A DNA stretch of 64,000 bases from Lysobacter sp. KIS68-7 (GCF_021284745.1 NZ_CP089925.1:1240001-1304000), one strand, 5' to 3'. Positions 1 to 8,994 are shown, counted from the first letter of the stretch. Numbers and translations: made by a program. Notes: a model not told the origin generated them from the letters alone.

Positions 1-669
1 CTCCGCGCCGGCATCATTGCGCGTAATTTCCGTAACGCCATGCCCCGCGTAAAGAACGCGAGCAGCCTCGACGATAGTGGGCGTCGGTTGGTACCTACCT
101 GACTCCCACCATGAGGCTGAGATTGTCAGTCCCGACGTTTCCCCTAGACCTAGTAGGAGCGCTTCGCGGAGCGTTGAGCCCGAGCAGCCAATCGGCGGCA
201 ATACCCCGTCCGCTACTCCCGCATGTGCCAGCCGTGCTATGCCATTCGCCTCCGTCGCCACAACGACAGGAACAATAGGAAGATCTAGGCTCGAGCTGTG
301 GAAGTACTTAAGGTCCAGCGCGTAATCCCACACCTGGTCGACTGCGGCTCGCGAGAATCGAACTGCACCTACCTTGAATTCGATCACGAACAATGCGTGG
401 TCTAGTACGACCACTGTGTCGATTCGCCGGCCCAAGCGGGGGACATCGAACTCAAGGTAGATAGAGCCTCGACCTGAGAACTCCACCAGCTCTCGTTGCA
501 ATACCGATATCTGACCAACCCAAGCGCCGCGATCTAGTGGAGTGATATCTGCCCACGAGCGCACGACGAGGCCACCGAGAATCGCTTCCGGATCTGCGCG
601 AAGAAAGTCTTCGACGGGCGCGCCATAGGCCCATCTAATTGGACGCTCAACCGCGTCTTCCCCGTACAT
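1..669 (-). CDS. DUF2075-family protein with N-terminal PD-(D/E)XK-like domain, partial
   Basis: The gene leaves the window on the left, so only the first 223 residues are visible. The reading frame is open from an ATG at 669, and an in-frame stop lies 27 bases upstream, which fixes the start. Residues 80-100 read as a PD-(D/E)XK-like core, with D84 in RRIDTVVVLD and E97/K99 in VIEFK. Near the end, YQPTPTIVEAARVLY followed by TEITRNDAGAE matches the run-in to the DUF2075 (Schlafen-group-3-like) helicase domain, whose Walker motifs would lie outside the window. Known family members pair this nuclease-like fold with a P-loop helicase; a nucleic-acid role is inferred. It follows a NERD gene on the same strand after 94 bases. 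Base composition is lower in G/C than the genes to the right. Confidence 0.75.
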   Translation of the reverse strand, partial: MYGEDAVERPIRWAYGAPVEDFLRADPEAILGGLVVRSWADITPLDRGAWVGQISVLQRELVEFSGRGSIYLEFDVPRLGRRIDTVVVLDHALFVIEFKVGAVRFSRAAVDQVWDYALDLKYFHSSSLDLPIVPVVVATEANGIARLAHAGVADGVLPPIGCSGSTLREALLLGLGETSGLTISASWWESGRYQPTPTIVEAARVLYAGHGVTEITRNDAGAE

Positions 670-763
670 GCGAGATTTCCCAGGCCCCTGCCTAGAGAAA
701 TCTTACTCCACGATGGAACTATTCCTATTGGCTCCCTGACGCCATCGCAAGCGCACAGGCTGA

Positions 764-1579
764 TTACTTTTGGTCACCAGTCGGATATCGGATCAGCAAC
801 GCCTGGGCGATAAGGCCCGCCAATTCAGTACTGATCGCGCGTTGGCCCCGCTCATCGGCCATGAACGATGCGCCCCTTCCAGAGGGATTGAAGACACGCA
901 CGTTCTCCCTTGTGTTCCGCCCTGTGATGTCAATCCACCAGCCTGGTAGCGCTAGGGCGGGCTCAACAGGTACCGCGGTATTCAAGGTTTTCTGTAAATA
1001 GTTACGCAACCACTGAGCCTGGCGAGAGGCTTGCTCCAGTGGCGCCTTAGAAACGCAATGAGGAAATCGCAGGGATTCGCCGTCAAACTTCAACTTATGA
1101 CTATCGTTCGTCGACTTAGCTGGTTTACGAACCGACTTGGTCTCAACCATATAGACGGCACGCGGCCCAATTACCACGTGATCCAGGTTGAAGCCTTCAG
1201 CCGGAACGTCGTGAAGCACCGAGCAGCCGGAGGCGACAAGTCGGTTCAATTCTTGTGCGGTAAACAACTCAGCTTTGAGCCCTTCGCGTGCGCGCCGCCT
1301 AAGCGTTCCGTGGCGAATAATGTATGCAACTGCGCCTCCAAAAAAAGCGAGAAAATACGGACCCAGCCAAAACAGCAGAACAAGTGCTGACTGAAGGTTG
1401 TCCGTGTGATCTTCTATCCGCTTTCGTAATTGCTCGCCGGCGCCAAAGATCGCTTTTCCTTCCAGGGGAGACCGCCGCCCGTCGCGTTCTTGCCACTTCC
1501 GATGCAGCCAAAGAAAGGCAATGGCGAGAGCGGTAGGCACAAAGACGGACGCAATCACAAGAAGGGTAGAAGGCGACAT
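764..1579 (-). CDS. NERD-domain membrane-anchored protein
   Basis: A protein of 271 residues. Residues 4-26 and about 64-90 are hydrophobic and look like two membrane segments, with a charged stretch between them. Residues 98-235 form a NERD (nuclease-related) domain: D133 in NLDHVVIGPR and E146/K148 in YMVETKS fit the D...ExK catalytic core of the PD-(D/E)XK fold. The cytoplasmic nuclease-like domain would therefore be tethered to the inner membrane. The natural substrate of NERD proteins is not established. Third codon positions are noticeably A/T-richer than in the genes beyond 1.7 kb, which suggests acquisition by transfer. The DUF2075 gene follows downstream on the same strand. Confidence 0.8.
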   Translation of the reverse strand: MSPSTLLVIASVFVPTALAIAFLWLHRKWQERDGRRSPLEGKAIFGAGEQLRKRIEDHTDNLQSALVLLFWLGPYFLAFFGGAVAYIIRHGTLRRRAREGLKAELFTAQELNRLVASGCSVLHDVPAEGFNLDHVVIGPRAVYMVETKSVRKPAKSTNDSHKLKFDGESLRFPHCVSKAPLEQASRQAQWLRNYLQKTLNTAVPVEPALALPGWWIDITGRNTRENVRVFNPSGRGASFMADERGQRAISTELAGLIAQALLIRYPTGDQK

Positions 1580-1723
1580 TCTTCAAAGGCTCCGTGTTTG
1601 CGTATGACAGCAAGATTCGCAGGATTGAACACATTTACGTGAGAACCAAGAAAAAGTCCCGGGTGAATCCCGCTATCCTCGGCCGATGGCGTCGAAGGGC
1701 ATCGCCACCTGCGGTGGTGCGCG

Positions 1724-2116
1724 CTAGAACACTTCCCACCACGCCGGCACCGGAATGAACGGCATGTACTCCTTCCATCCGAACAGGAAGGAGAACGCCA
1801 CATGGATCGCCGGCGACGAGAGGAAGGCCAGCACCAGGTACTTCACCAACTCGCGGCCCGTGAGTCGGAACGCCAGCGGCGGCAGCACCAGCGTCGCGAG
1901 CGCCGGCACCGTGTAATAGATCCACCACGGCAGGCCGGCGTTATTGCCGTACTTGGCGAACACCATCCCACCGACGACCACGATGGAGGCCACGCCCGCG
2001 ATCGCCGCCGCGCGCGGGCGCACGCTGCGATGCCGGGTGACGAGGTGCAGGATCGCGACGAAGGCGATCAGCGAGACGGCGACAAAACTCCAGAAGCGCA
2101 CGGCATCCGACGACAC
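1724..2116 (-). CDS. small membrane protein of unknown function
   Basis: About 130 residues with three to four hydrophobic segments (FWSFVAVSLIAFVAIL, AGVASIVVVGGMVFA, YYTVPALATLVLPPL and a C-terminal one). I place the start at a GTG at 2116 because a purine-rich ribosome site, AGGGGGAAGGG, lies about five bases upstream; an ATG at 2149 in the same frame is the alternative. No family was recognised. The product would be an integral inner-membrane protein. The gene stands alone between the low-GC block and the reductase gene, transcribed in the same direction as both. A short inverted repeat (CACC..GGTG near 1708-1719) lies just past the stop. Confidence 0.6.
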   Translation of the reverse strand: MSSDAVRFWSFVAVSLIAFVAILHLVTRHRSVRPRAAAIAGVASIVVVGGMVFAKYGNNAGLPWWIYYTVPALATLVLPPLAFRLTGRELVKYLVLAFLSSPAIHVAFSFLFGWKEYMPFIPVPAWWEVF

Positions 2117-2165
2117 GGCGACCCTTCCCCCTGAGGCAGACGCCAGCATACCGGGATGGCCTGCA

Positions 2166-3269
2166 TCAACGCGCAAACACCCCGCGGTCGCGCCGCGGCT
2201 CGCAGCGCAGGTACTGATTCGGCGGGCGCACGCTCGCGCCCAACGTCGCCGCTGCATGCCACGGCCAGCGCGGATCCCACAACACACCGCGCGCGATCGC
2301 AATCAGGTCTGCATCGCCATGCTGCACGATCGCTTCCGCGTGCTCGGGTTCGGTGATCAGCCCGACCGCGACCACGGGAATGTCCACGGCCTGCTTCACA
2401 GCGCGGGCAAGCGGCACTTGGTAACCGGGGCCGAGCGGGATGCGTTGTTGCGGATGCACGCCGCCGCTCGACACATGGATGGCATCGCAACCGCGCGCCT
2501 GCAACGCCTTCGCATATTCGATGGTCTGCGCGATGTCCCAGCCGCCGTCCATCCAGTCGGTGCCGGAGACGCGCACGCTCACGGCGCGCTCGCGCGGGAA
2601 GGCCTCGCGCACCGCTTCGAACACTTCCAGCGGGAAGCGCATGCGGTTTTCCAGGCTGCCGCCGTAGCGGTCGCCACGCTGGTTGGAGAGGGGTGACAGG
2701 AACTGGTGCAGCAGGTAGCCGTGCGCGCTATGGATCTGCACGGCGTTGATGCCCAGGCGCGCGGCGCGTTGCGCGGCGGCGGCAAAGGCGTCGCGCACGC
2801 GGTGCAGGCCGTCCTGGTCGAGCGCGTGCGGGGGATGTTCGCCATCGTGTTGCGGGACGGCGGAGGGCGCTTGGGTCTGCCAACCGCGCGCATCGTCGGG
2901 CGGCAGTTGCGCGCCGCCGTCCCAAGGCACTTCACACGAGGCCTTGCGTCCTGCGTGCGCGAGTTGAATCGCGATCGGCATGTCGGACCAGCGGCGGATC
3001 GCGGCGAGCGTCGGGCGCATCGCGGCCTCGGTGTCGTCGTCCCACAGGCCGAGGTCGGCATGCGTGATGCGTCCTTCGGGGAGCACGGCCGTGGCTTCGA
3101 TCGTCAGCAGCGCGGCGCAGCTCATTGCGAGCTGGCCGAGGTGGATCGTGTGCCAGTCGTTCATGCGCCCGCCCTCGCAGGCGTACTGGCACATGGGCGC
3201 GATGACGATGCGGTTGGCGAGCGTGAGGTTCCGGATCGCAAGCGGTTCGAAAAGCATCGGGCGCGACAT
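2166..3269 (-). CDS. NADH:flavin oxidoreductase, old yellow enzyme (YqjM/XenA-like)
   Basis: An FMN-dependent ene-reductase of 367 residues that would reduce activated C=C bonds with NAD(P)H in the cytoplasm. The TIM-barrel signature is complete: C27 and Y29 in IAPMCQYA are the cysteine and tyrosine typical of the YqjM/XenA class, H180 and H183 in QIHSAHGY are the substrate-anchoring pair, and SNQRGDRYGGSLENR is the conserved loop. The ATG at 3269 is chosen because AGGA lies about eight bases upstream and the family normally begins close to MLFEPL; longer in-frame extensions look unlike the family. The physiological substrate cannot be told from the sequence, and the gene is not in an obvious operon. 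Confidence 0.9.
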   Translation of the reverse strand: MSRPMLFEPLAIRNLTLANRIVIAPMCQYACEGGRMNDWHTIHLGQLAMSCAALLTIEATAVLPEGRITHADLGLWDDDTEAAMRPTLAAIRRWSDMPIAIQLAHAGRKASCEVPWDGGAQLPPDDARGWQTQAPSAVPQHDGEHPPHALDQDGLHRVRDAFAAAAQRAARLGINAVQIHSAHGYLLHQFLSPLSNQRGDRYGGSLENRMRFPLEVFEAVREAFPRERAVSVRVSGTDWMDGGWDIAQTIEYAKALQARGCDAIHVSSGGVHPQQRIPLGPGYQVPLARAVKQAVDIPVVAVGLITEPEHAEAIVQHGDADLIAIARGVLWDPRWPWHAAATLGASVRPPNQYLRCEPRRDRGVFAR

Positions 3270-3392
3270 GGGGCGTCCTGGGTTCGGGGGCATGCGCACC
3301 TTAATACGCGCGCGTGGGCGCTGCGTTGAACCACGCGCGCGCAGGATGCCATTGACCTTGTGGGGCCGATCTCGCTGCGCCGGAGGTGCGTC

Positions 3393-4430
3393 ATGCGCGC
3401 GAACTCTTCCATTCGAACGTTGCTTGCGCTGGCACTTTGGGTCGCGATGGGCGCGCACGCGCAAACCGCGCCGCAGATCGTCTGGTCCGCGCCGAATCCC
3501 AATCTGCTTGCCAACTCCATCCAAGGCGTCGCGTGGGCGCCGGCCAATGGCCGCGTCTCCGTCGGCTCGACGGATCGATGGGTGCGCTCGCGTAACTCGG
3601 CCAACGGCGCGCTGCTCTTCTCCGTCCTGCAACCGCATCGCTCCGGCTCCGCCGACCAGGTGTTCTATTCCACCGACAGCACCCTGCTCGGCGTACACAA
3701 CAGCGATCGCGGCGGCGCGTTCCGCATCCATCGCGCGTCCGATGGCGTGTTCCTCGGCACGCTGGTCATCACCATCCAGCCCAATGGCGTAGTCACGTTC
3801 ACCCCCGATGCACAACTGACGGCGGCGACGGGCGACACCACCGACGCGCGTTTCCGCATCGCCGACTTCTCTGTCGTGCGCTTGGTCGGCAGCGGCTATC
3901 CCAAGATCGCCACCAACTGGGTGTTCTCACCGGATCGCACGCTGCAGGCCTCCGCGTCGCAAGGCACCATTACGATCCAGCGACGCAGCGATGGGGCCAC
4001 CGTGCGCCTGCTCACCGCGGGGGCATCGCGTGGTACGACGCCGATGGCGTTCTCACCGGATAGCACGCAGCTGGCGGCCTGGGCCTCCACGCCAGATGAA
4101 ACCGATCTGTTCCGCATCTCCGACGGCGCGCTGGTGATGCGCTTCCCCGATGCGACGAACAACGCGGGCGTGGTCGCGCTGCGCTTCTCGCCTGGCGGCA
4201 CGCGCCTGGTCACAACGGGTTACACGCCCTTCGTGGCGAACGACGGCACGCTGAACCAGCGCGGGGCGATCCGCTTCTTCCGCGTGGCCGACGGCGCGCT
4301 GCGGCACAACTTCGACGCAGGCACCGGCATCGGCGTGACATCGCCCGTGGCGTGGTCGCCGAACTTCACGCGGTTCGTGTATGGCACCTACGAAGGAGCG
4401 GCCGTGGTCGCGGTCGTGCCGTCGCCCTGA
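3393..4430 (+). CDS. secreted WD40-like beta-propeller protein
   Basis: A protein of 345 residues. Residues 1-23 form a Sec signal peptide (hydrophobic LLALALWVAMG, cleavage near AHA-QT). The rest is built from repeated blade-like segments carrying FSPD or WSPN motifs (VFSPDRTLQASAS, AFSPDSTQLAAWAS, RFSPGGTRLVTT, AWSPNFTRFVY), typical of WD40/YVTN propellers. A role in protein binding or scaffolding in the periplasm or outside the cell is inferred; no catalytic residues stand out. The start follows a good ribosome site, GGAGG. It lies 83 bases upstream of the phosphoesterase gene on the same strand and could be co-transcribed with it. Confidence 0.75.
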   Translation: MRANSSIRTLLALALWVAMGAHAQTAPQIVWSAPNPNLLANSIQGVAWAPANGRVSVGSTDRWVRSRNSANGALLFSVLQPHRSGSADQVFYSTDSTLLGVHNSDRGGAFRIHRASDGVFLGTLVITIQPNGVVTFTPDAQLTAATGDTTDARFRIADFSVVRLVGSGYPKIATNWVFSPDRTLQASASQGTITIQRRSDGATVRLLTAGASRGTTPMAFSPDSTQLAAWASTPDETDLFRISDGALVMRFPDATNNAGVVALRFSPGGTRLVTTGYTPFVANDGTLNQRGAIRFFRVADGALRHNFDAGTGIGVTSPVAWSPNFTRFVYGTYEGAAVVAVVPSP

Positions 4431-4513
4431 CACCCATCCCCTAAACGGTGCATGTCCTTTCGCGCTGCATCACGCGTTGGAATTTGCATGCACTTTGGAC
4501 CGGGGTTGGAATC

Positions 4514-6025
4514 ATGAAAGCGATGTTGTCGCTCGCCGTGGCCGCGGCGATCGCCTGTGGCGCTGCCTCTGCCGCGCAAAAGACGCTGCAGCTTCCTGAA
4601 GACTCTGCCGTCTCCGGCAATCTCAACGGCACGTCCCCCACGCGCGTCTGCCGCACAGGCGCGCGCTGGATCCGCCTCGGTTTCGAATCGCTGGCGTTAC
4701 AGGGCAACGATTCACTCGAGCTCACCAGTTCGCAGAACGAGCGGCAGGTGCTCAAGGGCGATCGCTGGAAGGACCGCAGTTTCTACACGCGCGCACTCCG
4801 CGGCAGCTGTGTCTCGATTACCACGCACTTCTCCAACCCCGGAAGCGGCTACGCCTTGTCCGGCTACCAGGCGGGCATGCAATCGCTGGCCGACACCACG
4901 TCGATCGCTGCAGGCGCCGGCGATCTGTGCGCGGGCACCGGCAGTGGCTGCAAGGCGAGCTCCGATGTCGTCATCGCGATCAACCCGAATGTCGCGCTCG
5001 CCTTCGGCGACAACGCCTACGAGAACGGCTCCCTCAACGACTACAACACCCGCTACGACCCCAACTGGGGCCGCTTCAAGGCGATCACGCAGCCGGTCCC
5101 GGGCAACCACGAATACAACACGGCGAACGCCACCGGTTACTTCGACTACTTCAATGGCGTCGGCAACCAATCCGGCCCCGCGGGCAATCGCGGCGAAGGC
5201 TGGTACAGCTACGACCTGGGCGATTGGCACTTCATCGCGTTGAACAGCCGCAACGGCGGCACGATCTCCACGGCGCAACTCGATTGGCTGGATGCCGACC
5301 TGCGCGCGAACACCAAGCCCTGCACGGCGGCCTATTGGCACCACCCCTTCATCAGTCGCGGCAACTACACCGGCTACATCGCGCTGAAGGCGTTCTGGGA
5401 TCGCCTGTATGCCTCGCGCGTGGACCTGGTGTTCACCGGGCACGACCACAACTACCAGCGCTGGACGCCGATGGATGGCAACAAGGTCGCGCAAGCCGAC
5501 GGCGTGCGGCAGGTGATCGTCGGCACGGGCGGCAACACGACGTACCCGGTCAACGGCACGCATGCGCTGCTCGAAGTGAAGCAAAGCAGCACGCGCGGCG
5601 TGATCGCACTGACCCTGGGTGCCACCGGTTACATCGCGGAATTCGAACCCGTTGCAGGCGGCACCTGGACCGATTCCTTCGAAGGCACCTGCCACCGCAG
5701 CCAGGGCGTGGTGGGCGACTACTTCCTGTCCGCCTCGGCCACCATCTCGATCACGCGCGGCGGTGCGAGTGGCGGCAAGATCATCACCCTCCGCAGCTAC
5801 GGGGAATTCAATGCGCCGGTGGCGATGTCGGTCACCGGGCTCCCCACGGGCGTCACCGCCACCTGGACGGGCAATCCGTCCACCCCGCCCGCCGACGGCA
5901 ATTCCGGCCCGCGCGTCAGCCTGCGCGCCTCCAGCAGCGCTACTCCCGGTAGCTACCCGGTGACCGTGAACGGAACGAATGGCCCATTCACGCGTAGCGT
6001 GACGTTTACCCTGACAGTGAGATGA
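4514..6025 (+). CDS. secreted metallophosphoesterase (purple acid phosphatase-like) with C-terminal Ig-like domain
   Basis: A protein of 503 residues with a signal peptide (residues 1-20, cleavage after ASA). A beta-sandwich-like N-terminal part is followed by a calcineurin-type phosphoesterase domain. Metal-binding motifs are seen in order: AGDLCAG, AFGDNAYENGS (GDN), VPGNHEY (GNHE), YWHHPF and TGHDHNYQRW (GHDH). These are the dinuclear metal ligands of the family. The last ~100 residues (FLSASATISITRGG to the end) resemble an immunoglobulin-like repeat used for surface or substrate binding. It probably hydrolyses phosphate esters outside the cytoplasm. The start is set by GGGGTTGGA just upstream. 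A hairpin follows the stop. Confidence 0.85.
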   Translation: MKAMLSLAVAAAIACGAASAAQKTLQLPEDSAVSGNLNGTSPTRVCRTGARWIRLGFESLALQGNDSLELTSSQNERQVLKGDRWKDRSFYTRALRGSCVSITTHFSNPGSGYALSGYQAGMQSLADTTSIAAGAGDLCAGTGSGCKASSDVVIAINPNVALAFGDNAYENGSLNDYNTRYDPNWGRFKAITQPVPGNHEYNTANATGYFDYFNGVGNQSGPAGNRGEGWYSYDLGDWHFIALNSRNGGTISTAQLDWLDADLRANTKPCTAAYWHHPFISRGNYTGYIALKAFWDRLYASRVDLVFTGHDHNYQRWTPMDGNKVAQADGVRQVIVGTGGNTTYPVNGTHALLEVKQSSTRGVIALTLGATGYIAEFEPVAGGTWTDSFEGTCHRSQGVVGDYFLSASATISITRGGASGGKIITLRSYGEFNAPVAMSVTGLPTGVTATWTGNPSTPPADGNSGPRVSLRASSSATPGSYPVTVNGTNGPFTRSVTFTLTVR

Positions 6026-6030
6026 ACACC

Positions 6031-6050
6031 TGGCCGCTGGGGAGCGGCCA
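6031..6050 (+). terminator. GC-rich hairpin after the phosphoesterase gene
   Basis: A perfect 8-base-pair stem, TGGCCGCT/AGCGGCCA, with a GGGG loop begins five bases after the stop codon. No T-run follows, so it is either a U-tract-less terminator or an RNA-stabilising structure. Confidence 0.5.
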
Positions 6051-6081
6051 TCTCAAACCCGCTTCACGCATCGGGGTATCT

Positions 6082-6099
6082 AGTGGGAAACCACCCACT
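6082..6099. promoter_or_regulatory. inverted repeat upstream of the flippase-like gene
   Basis: AGTGGG and CCCACT separated by six bases, 35 bases before the next start codon. It could be an operator or a leader hairpin; nothing further supports either. Confidence 0.25.
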
Positions 6100-6133
6100 G
6101 GAGTGACGATTTCGATATGGGGGAGTCGATTTC

Positions 6134-7384
6134 ATGTCCATCAGGACGATGGCTGCGCACGGCGTGATCCGCCAATCCTTGCTCCACGGCGCGTGGCCGT
6201 GGATCCGGATGGGCGCGCAGACGGCCACGGTGGTCGTGCTCGCCCTGGCGATGGATGCGCCGGACTTCGGGCGCTACGCAACGGCGCTCGCCATCGCGTC
6301 CTGCATCGCGCCCTTGCTGGTCGTGGGGCCGGCGTTCGTCTACCTCGACAGCCATGCCGCCTTCGGTTCCACCCGCGAGCAGATCGCGACGGTGTGGACG
6401 CGCGCCTTGCTGGTGCTCGGGTGCGTGGCCGCCGCCGGGCTGGTGGCGTGCATGGCCTTGCTGGCGGGCGAATGGACGCAATGGGGGTTGTGGTTCCTCG
6501 TCGGGCTCAGCGACATCGTGCTGATGGGGTTCGTCGAGATGCGCGCGCGGCGCCACCAGGCGGCGGCGGAGTTCAACTCGATGGGGGCCTGGCAGGCGGC
6601 GCCGTACATCGTGCGGCTCGGGTTGGCGGCGCTGTTCGTGCGCGCCGGCGTCCAGCTGCCATTGGCGACGTGGGTGTGGTTGGCCTTCGGCGTGACCTTC
6701 GTCCTCGCGCTCGGCGCGAACCGGGTCAAGCGCCAGGATGCGCCGCGCGGACTGGATTCGCTGGTGCGCCTGGTGCGCGTGGGTTTCCGCTACGGCAGCT
6801 ACGGCGTCGCGAAGCATGTGATCGCCGATGGCGACAAGCCCTTCGTTGCGGGCATCGTCGCGCCCGTTGCCAGCGGTGCCTTGTTCCTCGCGCAGCGCGT
6901 GGTCGACCTGGTCTCCTTCCCGCTGCAGGTCGCCATCGCCAATGCCTTGCCGCGTTTGCTCGAGGCCCGTCCGGAGATGCGAGCGGGGGCGTGGCGCCGC
7001 GCCTTGTTGTGGCCTGCGTTGTATGCGGTGATGGCGAGTGCGTTATTGCTGGGCGTGTCGGAAGTGCTGCGCGGCCTGGGGCCGGATTACACGATCGCGG
7101 TGATGGCCGTCGCGTGGTTGTGGTGGTTGCCGATCCTCGGGTTTATCCGCGGCACGTTGGGCAACGCGGCGGTGTTGTCGGGGCGCAGCGATGCCTACGT
7201 GCGTGCGCTTTCGTTGGGCGCGGGGATGCGCATCCTCGGTGCGATCTGCCTGCTTGGCCTGTTCGGGTGGGAAGGCGCGCTGGCGAGCCTGCTGCTCGCC
7301 GAATGCGTGGTGATCGTGTATCTGCTCGCCGCCTCGCGCAGGCCGCGGCAAGTGGTGGCGACGGAGCCAGGCGCCCATCGATGA
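6134..7384 (+). CDS. flippase-like polytopic membrane protein (oligosaccharide flippase family)
   Basis: A protein of 416 residues with about twelve hydrophobic segments and short charged loops, as in the Wzx/MATE-like polysaccharide flippases that move lipid-linked sugars across the inner membrane. Landmarks include GVIRQSLLHGAWPWIRMG at the N-terminus and YGVAKHVIADGDKPFVAG in the middle, where the family has its second bundle. No glycosyltransferase or polymerase genes are nearby, so the substrate is unknown and the family assignment rests on the membrane pattern. The ATG follows a GGGGGAG site. Alternative: a general polysaccharide-biosynthesis membrane protein of another clade. Confidence 0.65.
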   Translation: MSIRTMAAHGVIRQSLLHGAWPWIRMGAQTATVVVLALAMDAPDFGRYATALAIASCIAPLLVVGPAFVYLDSHAAFGSTREQIATVWTRALLVLGCVAAAGLVACMALLAGEWTQWGLWFLVGLSDIVLMGFVEMRARRHQAAAEFNSMGAWQAAPYIVRLGLAALFVRAGVQLPLATWVWLAFGVTFVLALGANRVKRQDAPRGLDSLVRLVRVGFRYGSYGVAKHVIADGDKPFVAGIVAPVASGALFLAQRVVDLVSFPLQVAIANALPRLLEARPEMRAGAWRRALLWPALYAVMASALLLGVSEVLRGLGPDYTIAVMAVAWLWWLPILGFIRGTLGNAAVLSGRSDAYVRALSLGAGMRILGAICLLGLFGWEGALASLLLAECVVIVYLLAASRRPRQVVATEPGAHR

Positions 7385-7443
7385 ATGCGGTGCGCGATTC
7401 GGGTTAGAGTCCGGCGCACTCACCATCGACGCAAGAGGACGCC

Positions 7444-8559
7444 GTGGCATCTGCAACGCAGGATCTCGACCTGTTCGTCCGTGACGCATTGGCGAAAGGC
7501 GCATCGAAGGAACAGATCGCCGCGACGTTGGGCGGGGCAGGGTGGTCGACGGAGCAAGTGACGCGGGCCTTGTCCGCGTTCTCGGACGTGCCCTTCGTCG
7601 TTCCGGTGCCCAAGCCGCGTGCCACGATGTCGGCGCGCGAAGCCTTCTTCTATCTGCTGATGTTCGCCGCGTTGTATATGGCGGCGTTCCATCTGTGCGA
7701 TCTGGTGTTCGATTTGCTGGATGGTGCGGACAGCGCCGCGGATGCGTTGGCCGGCAGGAGTCGCGCGGACATTCGCTGGTCGATGGCAACGTTGCTCATC
7801 GCGTTTCCCGTGTTCCTGTGGATGTCGCGCCTGGTCGGGCGCAACGTCGCGCGCGATCCGCTCCAGCGCTTGTCGCCGGTGCGCCGTTGGCTCACCTATC
7901 TCACGCTCTTCCTTGCGGCGCTCGCGCTGATCATCGATGCGATCACGCTGGTGTCGCGCTTCTTCGGCGGCGACCTGCGGTGGGTGTTCCTCCTGAAGGT
8001 GCTCACGGTGGCGGCCGTGGCCGGCGCGATCTTCGGCCATTACCTGCGCGACCTGCGCCGGGGCGAGGAACCAGCAGGGTCTGCGTCCGCCGACCGGTTC
8101 GGCGGATTGCTCGCGGCAGCCAGCACGCTCGCCGTCCTCGGCGCGGTCGTGTGGGGGGTGGTCGTCACCGGCTCGCCGTCGGAAATGCGGCAGATCCGCA
8201 TCGACGCACACCGCGTCAAGGACATCGACGAGATCGTCGACGCCGTTCGAGACCACGCGAAGGAAGCAGGCAGCCTCCCGACCTCCCTCGATCCCATCGC
8301 GGCGGAGCCGGGCAGTCGATTGGCACTGCGCGATCCGGAAACCGCCGCACCGTATGAATACGTGCGCGTGGACGACACGCATTTCCGCGTGTGCGCCCGA
8401 TTTGCCACCGACACCGCGCATGCGAGGCCCGAGGGTTACCCGGCGGAACTGACGCCATGGAACCACGGCGCCGGCCAGCACTGCTTCACGCGCAGTTGGA
8501 AGCCGAAGGAATCGATCAACGAAGAAGCGGCAAGCGGGGTCGAGAGCGCGGGTCCCTGA
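7444..8559 (+). CDS. membrane protein with DUF5671-type domain
   Basis: A protein of 371 residues that starts with GTG behind AAGAGGA. Residues 1-48 form a small soluble helical region, similar to the short UBA-like helices that often precede DUF5671. Residues ~60-245 contain five or six membrane helices (REAFFYLLMFAALYMAAFHL, MATLLIAFPVFLWM, YLTLFLAALALIIDAITL, then further C-terminal ones). The last 120 residues are soluble and probably periplasmic, with YEYVRVDDTHFRVCARF. The function is unknown. A TAGAGT element, plausible as a -10 box, lies about 35 bases upstream. Convergent with the next gene. Confidence 0.7.
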   Translation: MASATQDLDLFVRDALAKGASKEQIAATLGGAGWSTEQVTRALSAFSDVPFVVPVPKPRATMSAREAFFYLLMFAALYMAAFHLCDLVFDLLDGADSAADALAGRSRADIRWSMATLLIAFPVFLWMSRLVGRNVARDPLQRLSPVRRWLTYLTLFLAALALIIDAITLVSRFFGGDLRWVFLLKVLTVAAVAGAIFGHYLRDLRRGEEPAGSASADRFGGLLAAASTLAVLGAVVWGVVVTGSPSEMRQIRIDAHRVKDIDEIVDAVRDHAKEAGSLPTSLDPIAAEPGSRLALRDPETAAPYEYVRVDDTHFRVCARFATDTAHARPEGYPAELTPWNHGAGQHCFTRSWKPKESINEEAASGVESAGP

Positions 8560-8568
8560 TCGATTGAC

Positions 8569-8594
8569 GCGAGGCGCACCTCACCGCGCCTCGC
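8569..8594. terminator. bidirectional hairpin between convergent genes
   Basis: A perfect 9-base-pair stem, GCGAGGCGC/GCGCCTCGC, with an eight-base loop. It overlaps the stop codon of the minus-strand gene and sits just after the plus-strand stop, as expected for a shared terminator. There is no T-run. Confidence 0.5.
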
Positions 8595-8844
8595 TGATCG
8601 CCTCGATCTTCCCGTCCCGCATCTCGATGCGGATGGTCTTGCCGTCGCGGTACCACTCCCAGGTCTCGCTCAACATCGCGCCGAAGCGGTTCTCGTTCTG
8701 CACGACGTTGTCCGGCTTGCCGAGCAACTGGCGCGCCTTGCCCGAGGGATCGCCGTCGACCAGCACATGCGGCCCGATGGCCAGCGTGTCGGCGAAGGCG
8801 GGGTGGGCGAGCAGCAGCAACATCGGCAGCAGGGCGCGTTTCAT
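8581..8844 (-). CDS. small exported protein, DUF2845-like
   Basis: A protein of 87 residues with a clear signal peptide (residues 1-18, ending in AFA). The mature part contains KARQLLGKPDNVV and the ENRFG...ETWEWYRDGKTIRIEMRDGKI pattern characteristic of the small periplasmic DUF2845 proteins common in Xanthomonadaceae. Its role is unknown. The ATG is the only sensible start for the signal peptide. It is convergent with the DUF5671 gene and divergent from the DUF4242 gene. Confidence 0.75.
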   Translation of the reverse strand: MKRALLPMLLLLAHPAFADTLAIGPHVLVDGDPSGKARQLLGKPDNVVQNENRFGAMLSETWEWYRDGKTIRIEMRDGKIEAISEAR

Positions 8845-8994
8845 GGAACGACTCCGGGTGGGGGTGGTCCCATCCTGTCGAACCGATCCACGCCGATTGC
8901 CTATTTATTGGCATGCGATGGACGGCGGGCCGGACGCAGCGGCGATTCCCGTTGTGTCCGGCACATGGGTCCCTCAAGACCGAAGGTGAGTCCA

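Noticed and set aside
2166-3815. A 549-residue version of the flavin oxidoreductase extending to 3815
   Set aside because: The extra N-terminal 180 residues are antisense to the beta-propeller gene and unlike the family; the start at 3269 gives normal length.
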